A stretch of DNA of 64,000 nt. Origin: Coriobacteriaceae bacterium AM48-5. GTDB taxonomy: Bacteria > Actinomycetota > Coriobacteriia > Coriobacteriales > Coriobacteriaceae. A model generated the notes under the pieces. That model ran no database searches. It had not been told where the DNA came from and saw only the letters and a list, made by a program, of their open reading frames with translations. The translations under genes and the position numbers were made by a program. Where the stretch lies: the NCBI GenBank assembly GCA_027669525.1, contig JAQEDJ010000002.1:1-64000 (forward strand), read 5' to 3'. Of the stretch, positions 18,998-29,236 are shown one piece after another (the first letter of the stretch is position 1; each line of letters opens with the position of its first letter).

Positions 18998-19879
18998 ATG
19001 GAGTTTGTTCTTGATAACGGTTCTGTTCGCGTGGCGTTGAGCACGGCGGGCGGGTCGTTCACTTCTATTGCGGCCAACGGCCGTGAGTACCTGTGGCAGG
19101 GTGACCCGGCGGTCTGGTCGGGCCAGGCACCCATTTGCTTCCCGGTCTGCGGCGGCCTTCGTGGCGGGCGCGCGATGACCATGGGCGGCCGCGAGGTAAA
19201 GCTCGCCCGCCACGGCTTTGCTCGCAAGCAGGAGTGGAAGCTCGAGGAGCAGAGCGACAACATGGTTGCGCTGAGCCTGAGCTCTGCCGACCATGCCGAA
19301 CTGCTCGAGCAGTATCCGTATCCGTTTAAGATCGTTGCTCGTTACACGATCGATTCGGAAAAGGTTGCCGTGTCGTACGAGGTGACCAATGAGGGCACCG
19401 AGGACATGCCGTTCTTTGTGGGTGGTCACCCCGGCTTTAAGTGCCCGCTCGACGAGGGTGAGTCCTATGACGATTACGAGCTCCGTTTTGAGCAGCGTGA
19501 GGCCACCGAGCTCTGTACTGCCGTTCCCTCGACGGGCCTGATTGATGTTGAGCATCGCAGCAAGAACCCCATGATCGGCCAGAACCTGCCGCTTGCCCAC
19601 GAACTCTTCGACTTCGCGGAGACCATCTTCGACGTGCTCGAGAGCCGCGTGGTTACGCTGACCAAGAAAACCGAGGACAAGGGCGTGCGCCTGACGTTCC
19701 CCGATATGCCGTACCTGATTGTGTGGAGCAAGCCCGAGGGCGACTTTGTGGCTGTTGAGCCGTGGGGTGGTCTGTCCACCTGCTCCGACGAGGACGATAT
19801 CCTGGAGCACAAGCGTGGCTGCCTGGTGGCCAAGCCGGGGGAGACCGTCACCCGCGGCTTTGAGATCGAGATCCTTTAA
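18998..19879 (+). CDS. lacX: Aldose 1-epimerase family (LacX-like), copy 2
   Basis: An intact 293-residue LacX-type mutarotase-fold protein. It opens MEFVLDNGSVRVALSTAGGS, contains the conserved HGFARKQEWKL, VGGHPGFKCPLDEGE and WSKPEGDFVAVEPW, and ends RGFEIEIL. It probably interconverts anomers of galactose-6-phosphate or tagatose phosphates for the tagatose route. It precedes lacC copy 2 by about 50 bp in the lacABXC order. Comparison with this copy reveals the frameshift in copy 1. Confidence 0.88.
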   Translation: MEFVLDNGSVRVALSTAGGSFTSIAANGREYLWQGDPAVWSGQAPICFPVCGGLRGGRAMTMGGREVKLARHGFARKQEWKLEEQSDNMVALSLSSADHAELLEQYPYPFKIVARYTIDSEKVAVSYEVTNEGTEDMPFFVGGHPGFKCPLDEGESYDDYELRFEQREATELCTAVPSTGLIDVEHRSKNPMIGQNLPLAHELFDFAETIFDVLESRVVTLTKKTEDKGVRLTFPDMPYLIVWSKPEGDFVAVEPWGGLSTCSDEDDILEHKRGCLVAKPGETVTRGFEIEIL

Positions 19880-19932
19880 CGAGCTATCGTATGTTTGGGG
19901 TGGGTCATGCCGCCCCGGAACAGGAGTTCAAT

Positions 19933-20868
19933 ATGATTCTGACCGTTACCATGAACCCGTCGATTGATACGCGCTATCAGCTCGACAAGCTGATCATCGA
20001 CGATGTTAACCGTGTGACGCCCGAAAAGACCGCTGGCGGCAAGGGCCTCAACGTGAGCCGCGTGCTGCTGCAGCTGGGAGACGACGTGCTCGCGACCGGC
20101 CTGCTTGGCGGCCACATGGGCGCCTATATGGCCGAGCTTATGGATGCCGACGGCGTCAAGAACGACTTTGTGCCCATCGCCGGTGAGACGCGCATTTGCC
20201 TGAATATTCTGCATGAGGGTAATCAGACCGAGCTGCTGGAGAGCGGCCCGCAGATTGCGCCCGCGGAGCTCGAGGCCTTTACGGCCAAGTTCTCCGAGCT
20301 TGCAGCGAAGGCGGACGTTGTGACGCTTTCGGGCTCGCTGCCGCGCGGCGTCGATGCCGGCTACTATGCCGAGCTCGTCAAGATCGCCGAGGAGGCGGGC
20401 GCCAAGGTGCTGCTCGACACCTCGGGTGCATCGCTGGAGGCTGCGCTGGAGTCCGACGCTAAGCCTGAGCTCGTAAAACCCAACCTGACCGAGATTAACG
20501 GCCTGCTGGGTACGTCCTTTACGACCGATGGTGTTGATGCCCTGCGCGAGGCGCTTGCCGCCGACGAGCGCTTTGCTGACATTCCCTGGGTCGTCGTCTC
20601 GATGGGCGCCGCCGGTTCGGTGGGCTTCCACGAGGGCCGCGCGTTCCGCGCCAAGACGCCCGCGATTGCGGCTGTGAACGCGACGGGTTCCGGTGACTCG
20701 ACCATCGCCGGCTTTGCGCATACCATTGCTGCTGGTGCCGACGACGTCACGGTGCTCAAGACCGCCAATACCTGCGGCAAGCTCAACGCCATGGACCCCA
20801 AGACCGGCCACCTGGTCATGGACCGCTGGGACGAGATCTACAACAACGTTGAGGTCGTAGAGTTGTAG
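19933..20868 (+). CDS. lacC: Tagatose-6-phosphate kinase (PfkB family), copy 2
   Basis: A 311-residue PfkB kinase with the same motifs as copy 1 (GGKGLNVSRVL and NATGSGDSTIAGF). Its place directly after lacA, lacB and lacX strongly supports tagatose-6-phosphate as substrate, giving tagatose-1,6-bisphosphate for the class II aldolase at 28.2 kb. The ribosome site is CAGGAG. An upstream in-frame ATG at 19891 is not used, because the extra 14 residues do not belong to the family. Confidence 0.9.
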   Translation: MILTVTMNPSIDTRYQLDKLIIDDVNRVTPEKTAGGKGLNVSRVLLQLGDDVLATGLLGGHMGAYMAELMDADGVKNDFVPIAGETRICLNILHEGNQTELLESGPQIAPAELEAFTAKFSELAAKADVVTLSGSLPRGVDAGYYAELVKIAEEAGAKVLLDTSGASLEAALESDAKPELVKPNLTEINGLLGTSFTTDGVDALREALAADERFADIPWVVVSMGAAGSVGFHEGRAFRAKTPAIAAVNATGSGDSTIAGFAHTIAAGADDVTVLKTANTCGKLNAMDPKTGHLVMDRWDEIYNNVEVVEL

Positions 20869-20869
20869 G

Positions 20870-20940
20870 GTTACGCGGTTTTACCAAACCGCGTAATGGC
20901 TCGACGCTGCAAACGCCCCTAAGCGGCAATCTGACGTTCA
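20870..20940. repeat. GTTACGCGGTTT hairpin repeat, copy 2
   Basis: The same hairpin and flanking sequence as at 18705 (TTACGCGGTTTTACC, then TCGACGCTGC and GGCAATCTG), placed right after the lacC stop. Confidence 0.6.
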
Positions 20941-20963
20941 ATCGTCGGTTGCGTACCAAAGGG

Positions 20964-20994
20964 GCACTCATTGGGGACAGGCTTAAATGAGTGC
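20964..20994. repeat. GGGGAC hairpin (loop family), copy
   Basis: The stem GCACTCATT/AATGAGTGC encloses GGGGACAGGCTT. An almost identical unit is at 58510-58540. Confidence 0.65.
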
Positions 20995-21003
20995 TCGCAG
21001 AAT

Positions 21004-21067
21004 GAGAGTGGATAATCTCCCGTTTTTGGCCTGTTTGCGGGTTCAAAGTGGGAGATTATCCACTCTC
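21004..21067. repeat. Variable-arm hairpin element, class A, copy 3
   Basis: A perfect 18-bp inverted repeat (GAGAGTGGATAATCTCCC at 21004-21021, complement at 21050-21067) around TTTGCGGGTTC. Confidence 0.7.
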
Positions 21068-21148
21068 GTCATTTCGGCACTTGGGGACACTCCTTGTGCC
21101 ATGATTCCTTCGCTTCCATTGGATCGCCTGGCGTGCTAGATCGTTCAG

Positions 21149-21337
21149 AATCGAAGTCAAATACTTTTCCCGAGAAGTGAACGAGTAAAAATGGGCCCCT
21201 GGATCATCAACACTTTTTGGACGTCGTTTCCTGCAGTTTCGCTAATTTTTCCTGCGGTTTTGGCGTTGAAAAATGCGGTTGTTCCGGGGGTGCAGGTTAG
21301 GTCGTTCACTTCTCGGGAAAAGTATTTGACTTCGATT
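21149..21337. repeat. Variable-arm hairpin element, class A, copy 4 (36-bp perfect arms)
   Basis: Arms at 21149-21184 and 21302-21337 are exact reverse complements over 36 bp. The 117-bp interior carries CCTGCGGTTTT at 21251-21261. No open frame of note lies inside. The arm sequence is unrelated to those of the other copies. Confidence 0.8.
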
Positions 21338-21365
21338 TGCGCTGAGGGCGCGAGATGCCCTGGGT

Positions 21366-21448
21366 AGTCATTGGGGACGTTCTTTAATGACTGGTCGTTT
21401 AAGAACGTCCCCAACGACTAGTCAAACAAGAACGTCCCCAATGACTAC
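21366..21448. repeat. Three adjacent GGGGACGTTC hairpins
   Basis: Units at 21366-21392, 21394-21418 and 21420-21448 each have a short stem (such as AGTCATT/AATGACT) and the loop GGGGACGTTCTT on one strand or the other. Close relatives lie at 44607-44713. Confidence 0.65.
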
Positions 21449-21538
21449 ACTCAAAAACGGCGCCGCCGGCGATGTTGCCGGCGGGCGCCGTTGTCTTGAA
21501 GGCGAAATGATCCGTTTTCCTCCGTCCCCAAGGGATTA

Positions 21539-23157
21539 TTACAGCGAGTCGATAAAGCGCTGCTGGGCGGCGCGTCCTGCCTCGTCCCACTTAAAGACGC
21601 CGGCGTTGTCGAGCACGTGGCCAAACACCACGCCGACCTCCTCATGCAGGATGTCGATGGCGTTATCCGCCGTAAGCTCGTCGGCGCGGCGGGCATAGAC
21701 ATCCTCGGCCCATGCGGCGTGGCTGCGGCAAAGATTATCGCCCTCGAGCGCGCCGGCAAGGTCGTAGCTGGCATCGGCCTTGGCCGCCAGCAGGTGCTCG
21801 CGGACAGCGCCGAGCTCGGGAACCAGGCGCGGCGGCAAAATCGCCAGACCCATAACCTCGATCAGGCCGATGTTCTCCTTCTTAATGTGGTGATACTCGG
21901 CATGCGGGTGGAACACGCCCAGCGGATGCTCGTCGGTCGTGATGTTGCAGCGAAGCGCCAAGTAGGCCTCGTAGATCTCGCCTCCGGCATTGCCGCGGGA
22001 GTCGACGCGGCGGATGACGGGCGTCACGGTGTTGTGCGCCACGCCGTCGGCTGTATGCGCGACGACGCCTACCGACTCATCGGTCCACTCGCGCCAAGCG
22101 AGGATAATCTTCTCGGCAGCATCGAGCAGCTGAGCACGGTCGTGCGAGCGCAGGCGCAGCACCGAAAGCGGCCACTGCAGCACGGCTCCCGTAACGCCGT
22201 CAAAGCCAGGCACGCTAAACTGCGAAACCTCGGCGGCGTGCATCATGGGGAACTCGTGCGCGCCGCCCTGGAAGTGGTCGTGCGACAGAATTGAGCCGCC
22301 CACGATGGGCAGGTCGGCGTTAGAGCCGATGAAGTAATGCGGGAACAGGTCCACAAAGTCGAGCAGACAGGTCAGGCTCTTGCGGTCGACGTGCATCGGA
22401 CGATGCTCGGAGCTCATTGCAATGCAGTGCTCGTTAAAGTATGCGTACGGGCTGTACTGGAAGCCCCAGCGCTCGCCATTGAGCGAGATGGGGATAATGC
22501 GCAGATTCTGGCGGGCGGGGTGAGCGCCACCGTCGGCTGCGGCGGAGCGTCCGGGGTAGCCCTCGTTTTCGATGCAGAGCTGGCAGGCGGGGTATTTCTC
22601 GCCCGTGTTCTTGGCTGCACCTGCCGCGGCGATATCGCGCGGGTCCTTCTCAGGCTTGGACAGGTTGATGGTGATTTCCAGGTCACCCCAGTTGGTGGGG
22701 GTGCTCCATTTGATGTTGCGTGCGATGGCGGCGCGGCGCACATAGCCGGCGTCGCAGCACAGGCCGTAGAACCAGTCGGTCGCGGCGCGGGCTCGTTGAC
22801 GCCCATACGTCCGTTGAACTCCTCGTTTACAACCGAAGGCCTCGGCATGAGCGCGCCCATGATGCGCATGGCGATGCGGTCGCGGCCCGACGCCGTGTCC
22901 TCGACAGCACCATTGGCAACGGCGGCCTCGGAAAGCGCGGCAAGCGTGTCCTCCAGGTCAAAGTCGGGCAGGGTATCGGGGTGCAAGAGCGAAATCTTCT
23001 CGGTCTTGAGCGCCCAAGCCATGTCGAGTGCGGGGCCCGTGGCGCCGATGCACTCCAAAATGGTGTTGTAGGCCCAGATGCGATCGTCCTGGCCGATCAT
23101 CGATCGGTGGATAGCGTACTCAATCAGGCCCTGCGCAGCTTCGCGCACGTCAGTCAT
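21539..23157 (-). CDS. galT: UDP-glucose-hexose-1-phosphate uridylyltransferase (GalT, class II), frameshifted
   Basis: About 539 residues, the long GalT form found in Firmicutes and Actinobacteria, which exchanges UMP between UDP-glucose and galactose-1-phosphate. Conserved segments are VNEEFNGRMG, NLRIIPISLNGERWGFQYSPY, GGSILSHDHFQGGAHEF and LGVFHPHAEYHHIKKENIG. One base is missing near 22787 (GCGGCCGCG read as GCGCCGCG). The start ATG at 23157 overlaps the galK stop by one base (TAATG), so the two genes are translationally coupled in a galK-galT operon. Confidence 0.88.
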
Positions 23158-24360
23158 TACAGCCATGCCGCGTAAGCCCCCTTGTCAGAGATGGCGTAGT
23201 GACGGGCAGAGCCCTCGCCCAGCCAGCCGTTCATCTTGGAAATGAAGGTGTCGACCAGGTCGAGCGGCACGAAGGCCTGGATGGTGCCACCAAAGCCGCC
23301 ACCGTGAATACGAACGGCGCCACGGCCGACGAGCACATGCTCGGCCAGAGCCAGGGCATACATGGAAGGCTGCTCAGATCCCAGCTTGGCAACAACATTC
23401 TGCAGGTACATGGCGGAGCTGGCGCCGGACTCGCGCGTCAGGACCAGGAACTGGTCAATGTCGCCAGCGTTGAGCGCTGCCCAGCGCTTGTCGACCAGGC
23501 CGTTTTCGTACCAGTAGTGAACGGCGCGCAGGCAAGCACGGTCGCCCAGCTTGGCGCGCAGCTCGGGGAGCTTGGCGTCAAAATCGGCAACGTTTACCTC
23601 GCACAGGCGCGCCTTGCCAAACTCGGCAGCGACGTCTTGCATCTCGCGCGGAACGGCGGCGTAGTCATCGGTGGCTGCCACGTGGTCGGCGCCGACCTTA
23701 ACGAGCACGAGCGCATAGCCGTGATCCTCAAAGTTGAGCTCGAGCTTCTGGGTTTTAGGCTGAGCCTGGTCCTCAAAGTCCATGTAGCGAGGCCGCCCAG
23801 GCACACGGCGGCTTGGTCCATCAGACCGCAGGGCTTGCCGTAGTAGTTGTTCTCGGTGCGCTGGCTCATCTGAGCGAGCGTGACGGGCTCAATAGCGGGC
23901 GCGCCCCAGAGCGTCTCCATGGCACGGCCGTACGCGGCCTCGACGGCGGCAGAGCTGGAAAGGCCACCGCCCGAGGGGACGGAGCAGGTGAAGGCGAAGT
24001 CGAAGCCCTGGGCTCAACGCCCAGAGCAGCGATTTCGTGTGCCATGCCGCGGACGAGGCTCGCGGACGTGCCCTTCTCGGACTCCTGAACGTCTAGCGTG
24101 TCGAGCGCGATCTCAAACGTGGGGTAGCCCTCGTCGGCAACGCAGACCTTGTTGGAATCGGTTGCCACGGCGATACCGTCAACAGCGACATCGAGCGAGC
24201 CGGCGATAACGTGGCCACCCTCGTGGTCGGTGTGGTTGCCGCTGATCTCGGAGCGGCCGGGCGCGTGCACATAGAGCACCTGGCGGTCGCCGATGGGTCC
24301 AAACTCCTCCTCAAACAGCTTGGTGAGCGTGGCGAATGTCTTTTCGTCGGGGGTGGTCAT
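23157..24360 (-). CDS. galK: Galactokinase, two frameshifts
   Basis: A GHMP-family kinase of about 401 residues that makes galactose-1-phosphate. It has the galactokinase signature GRSEISGNHTDHEGG near residue 45, the GHMP ATP loop (PSGGGLSSSAAVE) and the C-terminal GHMP motif GGGFGGTIQAFV. Single bases are missing near 24009 (GAGCCCCAGG read as GAGCCCAGG) and near 23788. It is the first gene of the galK-galT operon, with perfect paired operators upstream. Confidence 0.9.
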
Positions 24361-24402
24361 GGGAGTCCTTTCCTTGGTGCGCACGGGGAATTTTGCGTCG
24401 TA

Positions 24403-24482
24403 ATGAGTACGTTAACAACTTGAAGAGGCATGAACCAAGTGTTCACGATGCCGCACGTTACGGGCTATGTTAACGTACTCAT
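24403..24482. promoter_or_regulatory. Paired gal operators
   Basis: ATGAGTACGTTAACA at 24403-24417 and its exact reverse complement at 24468-24482 lie 65 bp apart in the galK-regulator intergenic region. A partial third copy (GAGTACGTTAGCA) is at 24592-24604, near the regulator start. They are probably bound by the LacI protein encoded at 24698. Confidence 0.75.
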
Positions 24483-24697
24483 AACACAACGCTTATCACT
24501 ATTTGAGAATCTGGTAATCGGTAGATTTTCGGCCGTGAACGGTACTGCCGTATGGACTTATAGAGCAGAAGAGTTGCGGATTGAAAAAGTAGAGTACGTT
24601 AGCATGCGTCCGACGATAGTGGGCTTCGGCGCGGGGTGTGTTTCTGCCCGGGCCGGCATTCACGCTATTCAGATCTCGCAAGGGTGAAGGTGATCCT

Positions 24698-25729
24698 GTG
24701 GCAAGGCGCCCGTCCAACGATACAGGTACGCGTCCGGTCTCCATGGCCGACGTCGCCCGCGCTGCTGGCGTTTCGCAGCAGACGGTTTCGCGCGTTGCCA
24801 ACGGATTGCCCAACGTGAACGAGCAGACGCGTCAGCGCGTGCAGGCAGCCATGCAGGAGCTCGGTTTCCGTCCGAGCTATGCCGGCCGTTCGCTGCGTGA
24901 CGGCCGTTACCATTCGGTCGGCCTTTGCATCAACGATGTCACCAAGTTTGGTAACCTTACGATGATCGACGGCATTGCCAGCGCGGCCCGCGAGCGCGGC
25001 TGCGCCATCACGCTGGTCGAGATGTCCAAGACCGAGGAGTTCTCGCTTGCCGAGGCAACGCGTCGCATGGCCGCGCTGCCCGTGGACGGCATCATTATCG
25101 GCATGAGCCGTATGGCGCCCGATTTTGAGACGTTCGATCCGTTGCCGGGCATTGGAACGGTCATCGTTACCATGTACGCGCATCCGCGCGTGACCACGGT
25201 CGATTCCGACCATTACGGCTGCTCGCTATTGCTTATGGATCACCTGTTTGAGCTGGGGCACGAGCAGATTCGCTATATTGGCGGCCCGTCGTTCTCGGTC
25301 GACGAGCAATTTCGTCGCGCCGGTTGGCAAGATACACTCGAGCGTAAACACATCGAGACGGTAGAGCCACTCGAGGGCGACTGGTCTGCCAACAGCGGCT
25401 ACGAGGCCGCTCGGTACTTGGCTGAGCACGACCGCACCATGACGGCGATTTACGCGGCAAACGACCAGATGGCAAACGGCGCCATTGCCGCGCTGCGCGA
25501 TAGCGGCTTGCGCGTGCCCGAGGACGTGAGCGTGGTGGGCGTCGATGACTCGCTCGACGACTTTGTCGCACATAACGAGCTCACGACCGTTCGATTCGAT
25601 CTGCATCAGCGCGGGCGCGAGGTGTTCGAGCGCGCGGTTCCCAAGGCGGGGGCATCGGACAAAACCGTCGCCATTCGTATTCCCGGTCAGCTCATCGTTC
25701 GACACACCACGGCAGCGCCGCGCGCATAG
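24698..25729 (+). CDS. LacI-family regulator of the gal operon
   Basis: A 343-residue LacI-type repressor. The helix-turn-helix (MADVARAAGVSQQTVSRVAN) and hinge (FRPSYAGRSLRDGR) are followed by a sugar-binding domain (GCSLLLMDHLFELGHEQIRY, then AANDQMANGAIAALRDSGL). GTG at 24698 is chosen as start because AAGGTGA lies upstream and the protein then begins a few residues before the HTH; the frame is open to 24638. It is divergent from galK, with palindromic operators between them, so it most likely controls galK-galT and itself. Confidence 0.85.
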   Translation: MARRPSNDTGTRPVSMADVARAAGVSQQTVSRVANGLPNVNEQTRQRVQAAMQELGFRPSYAGRSLRDGRYHSVGLCINDVTKFGNLTMIDGIASAARERGCAITLVEMSKTEEFSLAEATRRMAALPVDGIIIGMSRMAPDFETFDPLPGIGTVIVTMYAHPRVTTVDSDHYGCSLLLMDHLFELGHEQIRYIGGPSFSVDEQFRRAGWQDTLERKHIETVEPLEGDWSANSGYEAARYLAEHDRTMTAIYAANDQMANGAIAALRDSGLRVPEDVSVVGVDDSLDDFVAHNELTTVRFDLHQRGREVFERAVPKAGASDKTVAIRIPGQLIVRHTTAAPRA

Positions 25730-25858
25730 TTTTCGCAGGTCAACGGCTCGGCGTTGCATATCAATAACAATCGGTAAGGATGCCGGCAGATAGCCGTGAC
25801 TATGAAGGCGAGTGCTATGATAGACGGGTTCATTTGTCTATCTAGGAGGCTTTGCCTG

Positions 25859-27018
25859 ATGGAGATCACCAAGGATATCCGCTACATTGGCGTTGACGAT
25901 CATGACATCGACCTGTTCGAGGGCCAGTACGACGTGTCCGAGAACGGTATGGCATACAACAGCTACGTTATCTTGGGCGAGAAGATCGCTGTCGCCGATT
26001 CGGTCGATGGCGGATTTGTCGACGAGTGGCTCGGCAACCTCGAGACCGTACTCGACGGCCGCACGCCCGACTACCTGGTCATCCATCACATGGAGCCCGA
26101 TCACTCCGCCGGCATCGCCGCCTTTATGGAGCGCTATCCCCAGGCGCAGATTGTGGCAAGCATGGGCGCCTTCCGCATGATGGTCAACTACTTTGGCACC
26201 GACTTCCCCGAGCGCAAGATGGTTGTCAAAGAGGGTGACGTGCTTGATCTGGGCGGCCACAGCCTGACCTTTGTCGGCGCCCCCAACGTTCACTGGCCCG
26301 AGGTACTCTTCTCCTACGAGGCTACCGATAAGGTGCTCTTTAGTGCCGACGGCTTTGGCAAGTTTGGCGCCAACGACATCGAGGATCCGGAAGGGTGGGC
26401 CTGCGAGGCGCGCCGTTACTACTTTGGCATCGTGGGCAAGTTCGGCAAGTTTGTGCAGGCCGTGCTCAAGAAGGCCGCCGATTTGGACATCCAGGTCATC
26501 TGCCCGCTCCACGGTCCTGTGCTGACCGAGAACCTGGGCTACTACCTCGACACCTACAACACCTGGTCGAGCTATCAGCCGAGGACGAGGGCATCACCAT
26601 TGCCTACGCGAGCGTCTACGGCCACCTGAAGGCCGCCGTCGAGGAGCTCGCCGCAGCGCTCGAGGCTCGCGGCCAGAAGGTCTCCGTTTTTGACTTGGCT
26701 CGCGACGACATGGCCGAGGCCGTTGAGGACGCGTTCCGCTATGACCGTCTGGTACTCGCTTCCATTACCTATCAGGGCGAGATCTTCCCATTCATGAGCA
26801 CCTTTATCCATACGCTTGCCGAGCATGCCTACCAGAACCGTACGGTGGCGCTCGTCGAGGGCGGCTCCTGGGCGCCCGCAGCTGCCAAGATTATGACCAA
26901 GGAGCTCGAGGGTATGAAGGACATCACCCTGACGCAGAACAAGGTGACCGTCCTGGGTTCGCTCAACGACGCCTCGCGCGCTCAGATCGAGGCCCTCGCT
27001 GACGAGCTCTCCAAGTAG
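25859..27018 (+). CDS. FprA-type flavodiiron (A-type) flavoprotein, frameshifted
   Basis: About 386 residues. The N-terminal metallo-beta-lactamase domain holds the diiron ligands (HHMEPDHSAG and the later CPLHGPVL), and the C-terminal flavodoxin domain begins TIAYASVYGHLKAAVEEL. Such enzymes reduce O2 to water or NO to N2O and protect anaerobes. One base is missing near 26580 at the junction of the two domains (YQP then EDEG); restoring it gives one continuous protein. The ribosome site is AGGAGG. A terminator follows. Confidence 0.87.
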
Positions 27019-27041
27019 CGATACGTTCACGTTTAACGCTC

Positions 27042-27081
27042 AAACCACCACAAAGGGGACGGTGAACCTTTGTGGTGGTTT
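27042..27081 (+). terminator. Terminator built on a GGGGAC hairpin
   Basis: A 15-bp perfect stem (AAACCACCACAAAGG with its complement) has the loop GGACGGTGAA, followed by a T-run. It has the same shape as the GGGGAC repeat family and as the unit at 43774. Confidence 0.8.
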
Positions 27082-27085
27082 TTGT

Positions 27086-27887
27086 TTAAGCGCCGGCGAT
27101 GAGGAGATTTGGGCGGGCGTTGTCGACGATCTCGGCGATTGAGGTGGCGACGGCGTGATCGGGGTCACGGTCCATCACGATGGCGTTGACGTCGGTCAGC
27201 TCGGCAAAGCGGTACATGCCCCGTCCGTTGACCTTACTGGCGTCCATGAGGCCACGCTTTGGCGGGCGGCGCCAATCATGGCCGTTTGGTCTCAGCCATC
27301 TGGGGAAAGTCGGTGGTAAAGCCGCAGCCGGGAACGAAAGCGCCAGGGCACATGACGGCAAGATCGGCGTGGACCATTTGGAGCGCCTGCATGGTAAGTG
27401 GGCCGTACAGATAGCGATGACCTTTGCGCAGCGCCCCGCCCAGCATGACGACATCGACCGAGGGCATGCTCTCGTCGATGTAATCGGCAATGGTGATGTC
27501 GGCCGTGATGACGGTGATGCCGTCGCGCTGGTCGAGCAGGCGGATAAATTCGAGCGCGGTGGTGCCCGAGTCGACAAGCAAGGTGTCACCGTCGCTGACG
27601 AGTTCGATGGCGCTTTGCGCGATGGCCTGCTTGGCGGCGACATTGACGTTGATACGGCGATCCTGGGTGGATACGGTCAGTCGCTTCTGGAGCGACACAG
27701 CGCCACCATGCGTGCGGCGCAGCTTGCCGGACTCGGCGAGCGCATCTAGGTCGGCGCGGGCGGTAACGGAGGACACGCCAAAGGTCTGGGCGATTTCTGC
27801 TACCTGCACCGAGGCGTTATGCTCGAGCATCTCCATGATGGCGGAACGACGCTCATCGGCGAAAGCTCGGGTTGTTGCATGGGTCAT
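27086..27887 (-). CDS. DeoR-family transcriptional regulator, two frameshifts
   Basis: About 267 residues. The N-terminal HTH (VQVAEIAQTFGVSSVTARAD) and wing (SGKLRRTHGGAV) precede a DeoRC sugar-phosphate domain (LVDSGTTALEFIRLL). Two single-base losses near 27283 and 27251 break the frame; correcting both joins ETKRAMIGAARQSVALMDASK to the C-terminal half. It is divergent from the class II aldolase gene, with an inverted repeat in between, so it probably represses that gene. Confidence 0.82.
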
Positions 27888-27953
27888 ATTCGCTCCATCA
27901 TCGTCTGAAATTTGCAGGAATTGTGTTGAGTCTATTTTCGTTCATTTTCTTTT

Positions 27954-27989
27954 TAAGTAAGAAAACGCCTTTCGATTACTTACTTTTTC
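27954..27989. promoter_or_regulatory. Candidate DeoR operator between deoR and aldolase
   Basis: The inverted motif TAAGTAAGAAAA and TTACTTACTTTTTC is placed between the divergent regulator and aldolase genes. The rest of the 330-bp gap has AT-rich promoter-like sequence and no other clear feature. Confidence 0.45.
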
Positions 27990-28222
27990 TATAAAAGAAA
28001 GATGATCAAGGCTCGAAACTCAATTTCGAACACGCGCGCTCGGGTTCGATCCCTTCCGTTTGCTTTTCAAAAATGAAGGTTGGACCTCGCGCGATGACAA
28101 TATCTCGCACATGCATACCCGCTGAATTTCATACAATGAGCGCAGCAAAACGCAAGGTAAAACGCCTTGTGAACAACTACGCCCGATGTCCAGATGCGGG
28201 CGAGGGAGAGGAGCAAACGCTC

Positions 28223-29079
28223 ATGGCACTTGTTACCACCGAAAAGATGCTCAAGGACGCTCAGGCCGGCCACTACGCCGTCGGCGCGTTCAACGTCGAG
28301 AACCTCGAGTTTGTTATGGCCGTTCTGGCCGCTGCCGAGGAGACCAAGTCCCCCGTCATCATGCAGACCACCCCGGGCACGATTAAGACCGCTGGTCTGG
28401 ACTACTTCTACGGCATGGTCAAGGCTGCCGCCGAGCGCGCTTCCGTGCCCGTTGCCCTGCACCTTGATCACGGCGATGGCTATGACCGCTGCATGCAGGC
28501 TTTCCGCACGGGCTACACCTCCGTCATGATCGACGTTCGCACGAGTCCTTCGAGGACAACATTGCCCTGACCAAGTCCGTCGCCGATGCTGGCCGCGCCA
28601 TGGGCGTGCCCGTCGAGGCCGAGCTCGGCAAGGTTGGCGGCAAGGAGGACGACGGTCCCGCGGTTGAGGGCGAGAGCCCCTACACCGATCCGGCCGAGGC
28701 CAAGGAGTTCGTCGAGCGCACCGGCTGCACCTCGCTGGCCATTGGCGTTGGCACCAGCCACGGTGTGTACACGAGCGACCCGCACATCGAGCAGTCCGTG
28801 GTCAAGGCCATCCGCGACGCCGTCGACGTACCGCTGGTTCTGCACGGCACCTCCGGCGTGCCCGATGAGCAGGTTGCCGAGGCCGTGAAGAACGGCATCT
28901 GCAAGGTTAACTACGCCACCGAGCTGCGTCAGGCCTACACCAAGGGCTTCATGGCCTACATGGCCGAGAACCCCGCCTGCTTCGATCCCAAGAAGCCGGC
29001 CAAGGAGGGCATGCGTGAGATCACCGAGCTGGTTAAGATCCGCATGACCAACCTCAACTCTGTGGGCAAAGCAGAGTAA
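28223..29079 (+). CDS. Class II fructose/tagatose-bisphosphate aldolase, frameshifted
   Basis: About 285 residues. It has the class II zinc-site segments VALHLDHGDGYDRCM and VEAELGKVGGKEDD, and the phosphate loop including KVNYATELRQA. One G is missing near 28535 (GACGGTTCGCAC read as GACGTTCGCAC), which otherwise ends the protein after MID. It can cleave fructose-1,6-bisphosphate; its place beside the lac genes suggests it also serves tagatose-1,6-bisphosphate as a GatY/KbaY-type aldolase. GGAGAGGAG lies upstream of the start at 28223. Confidence 0.88.
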
Positions 29080-29112
29080 CAGCAAGGGTACTCCGACTCG
29101 CTACATATCCCG

Positions 29113-29236
29113 GGGAGGGACGGGGCTTAGTTCCCCAATCGTCCTCGGGCATGCAAAAAGCCTCGCTGCGCACTTCGTGCGGCGAGGCTTTTTGCCCCCT
29201 GCGGAAAGATTGGAGAACTAAGCCCTCGTCCCTCCC
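29113..29236. repeat. Variable-arm hairpin element, class B, copy 1
   Basis: Arms 29113-29140 and 29208-29236 are complementary over 28 bp with one mismatch and one bulge. Between them are GTCCTCG, a strong inner hairpin at 29153-29195 (GCAAAAAGCCTCGC with complement) and CTGCGGAA. TCGCCCTTGTGGC follows. A partial copy with the same CTGCGGAAT and CGCCCTTGTGGCGTT lies at 29300-29375. The inner hairpin can serve as a terminator for the aldolase gene. Confidence 0.75.
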
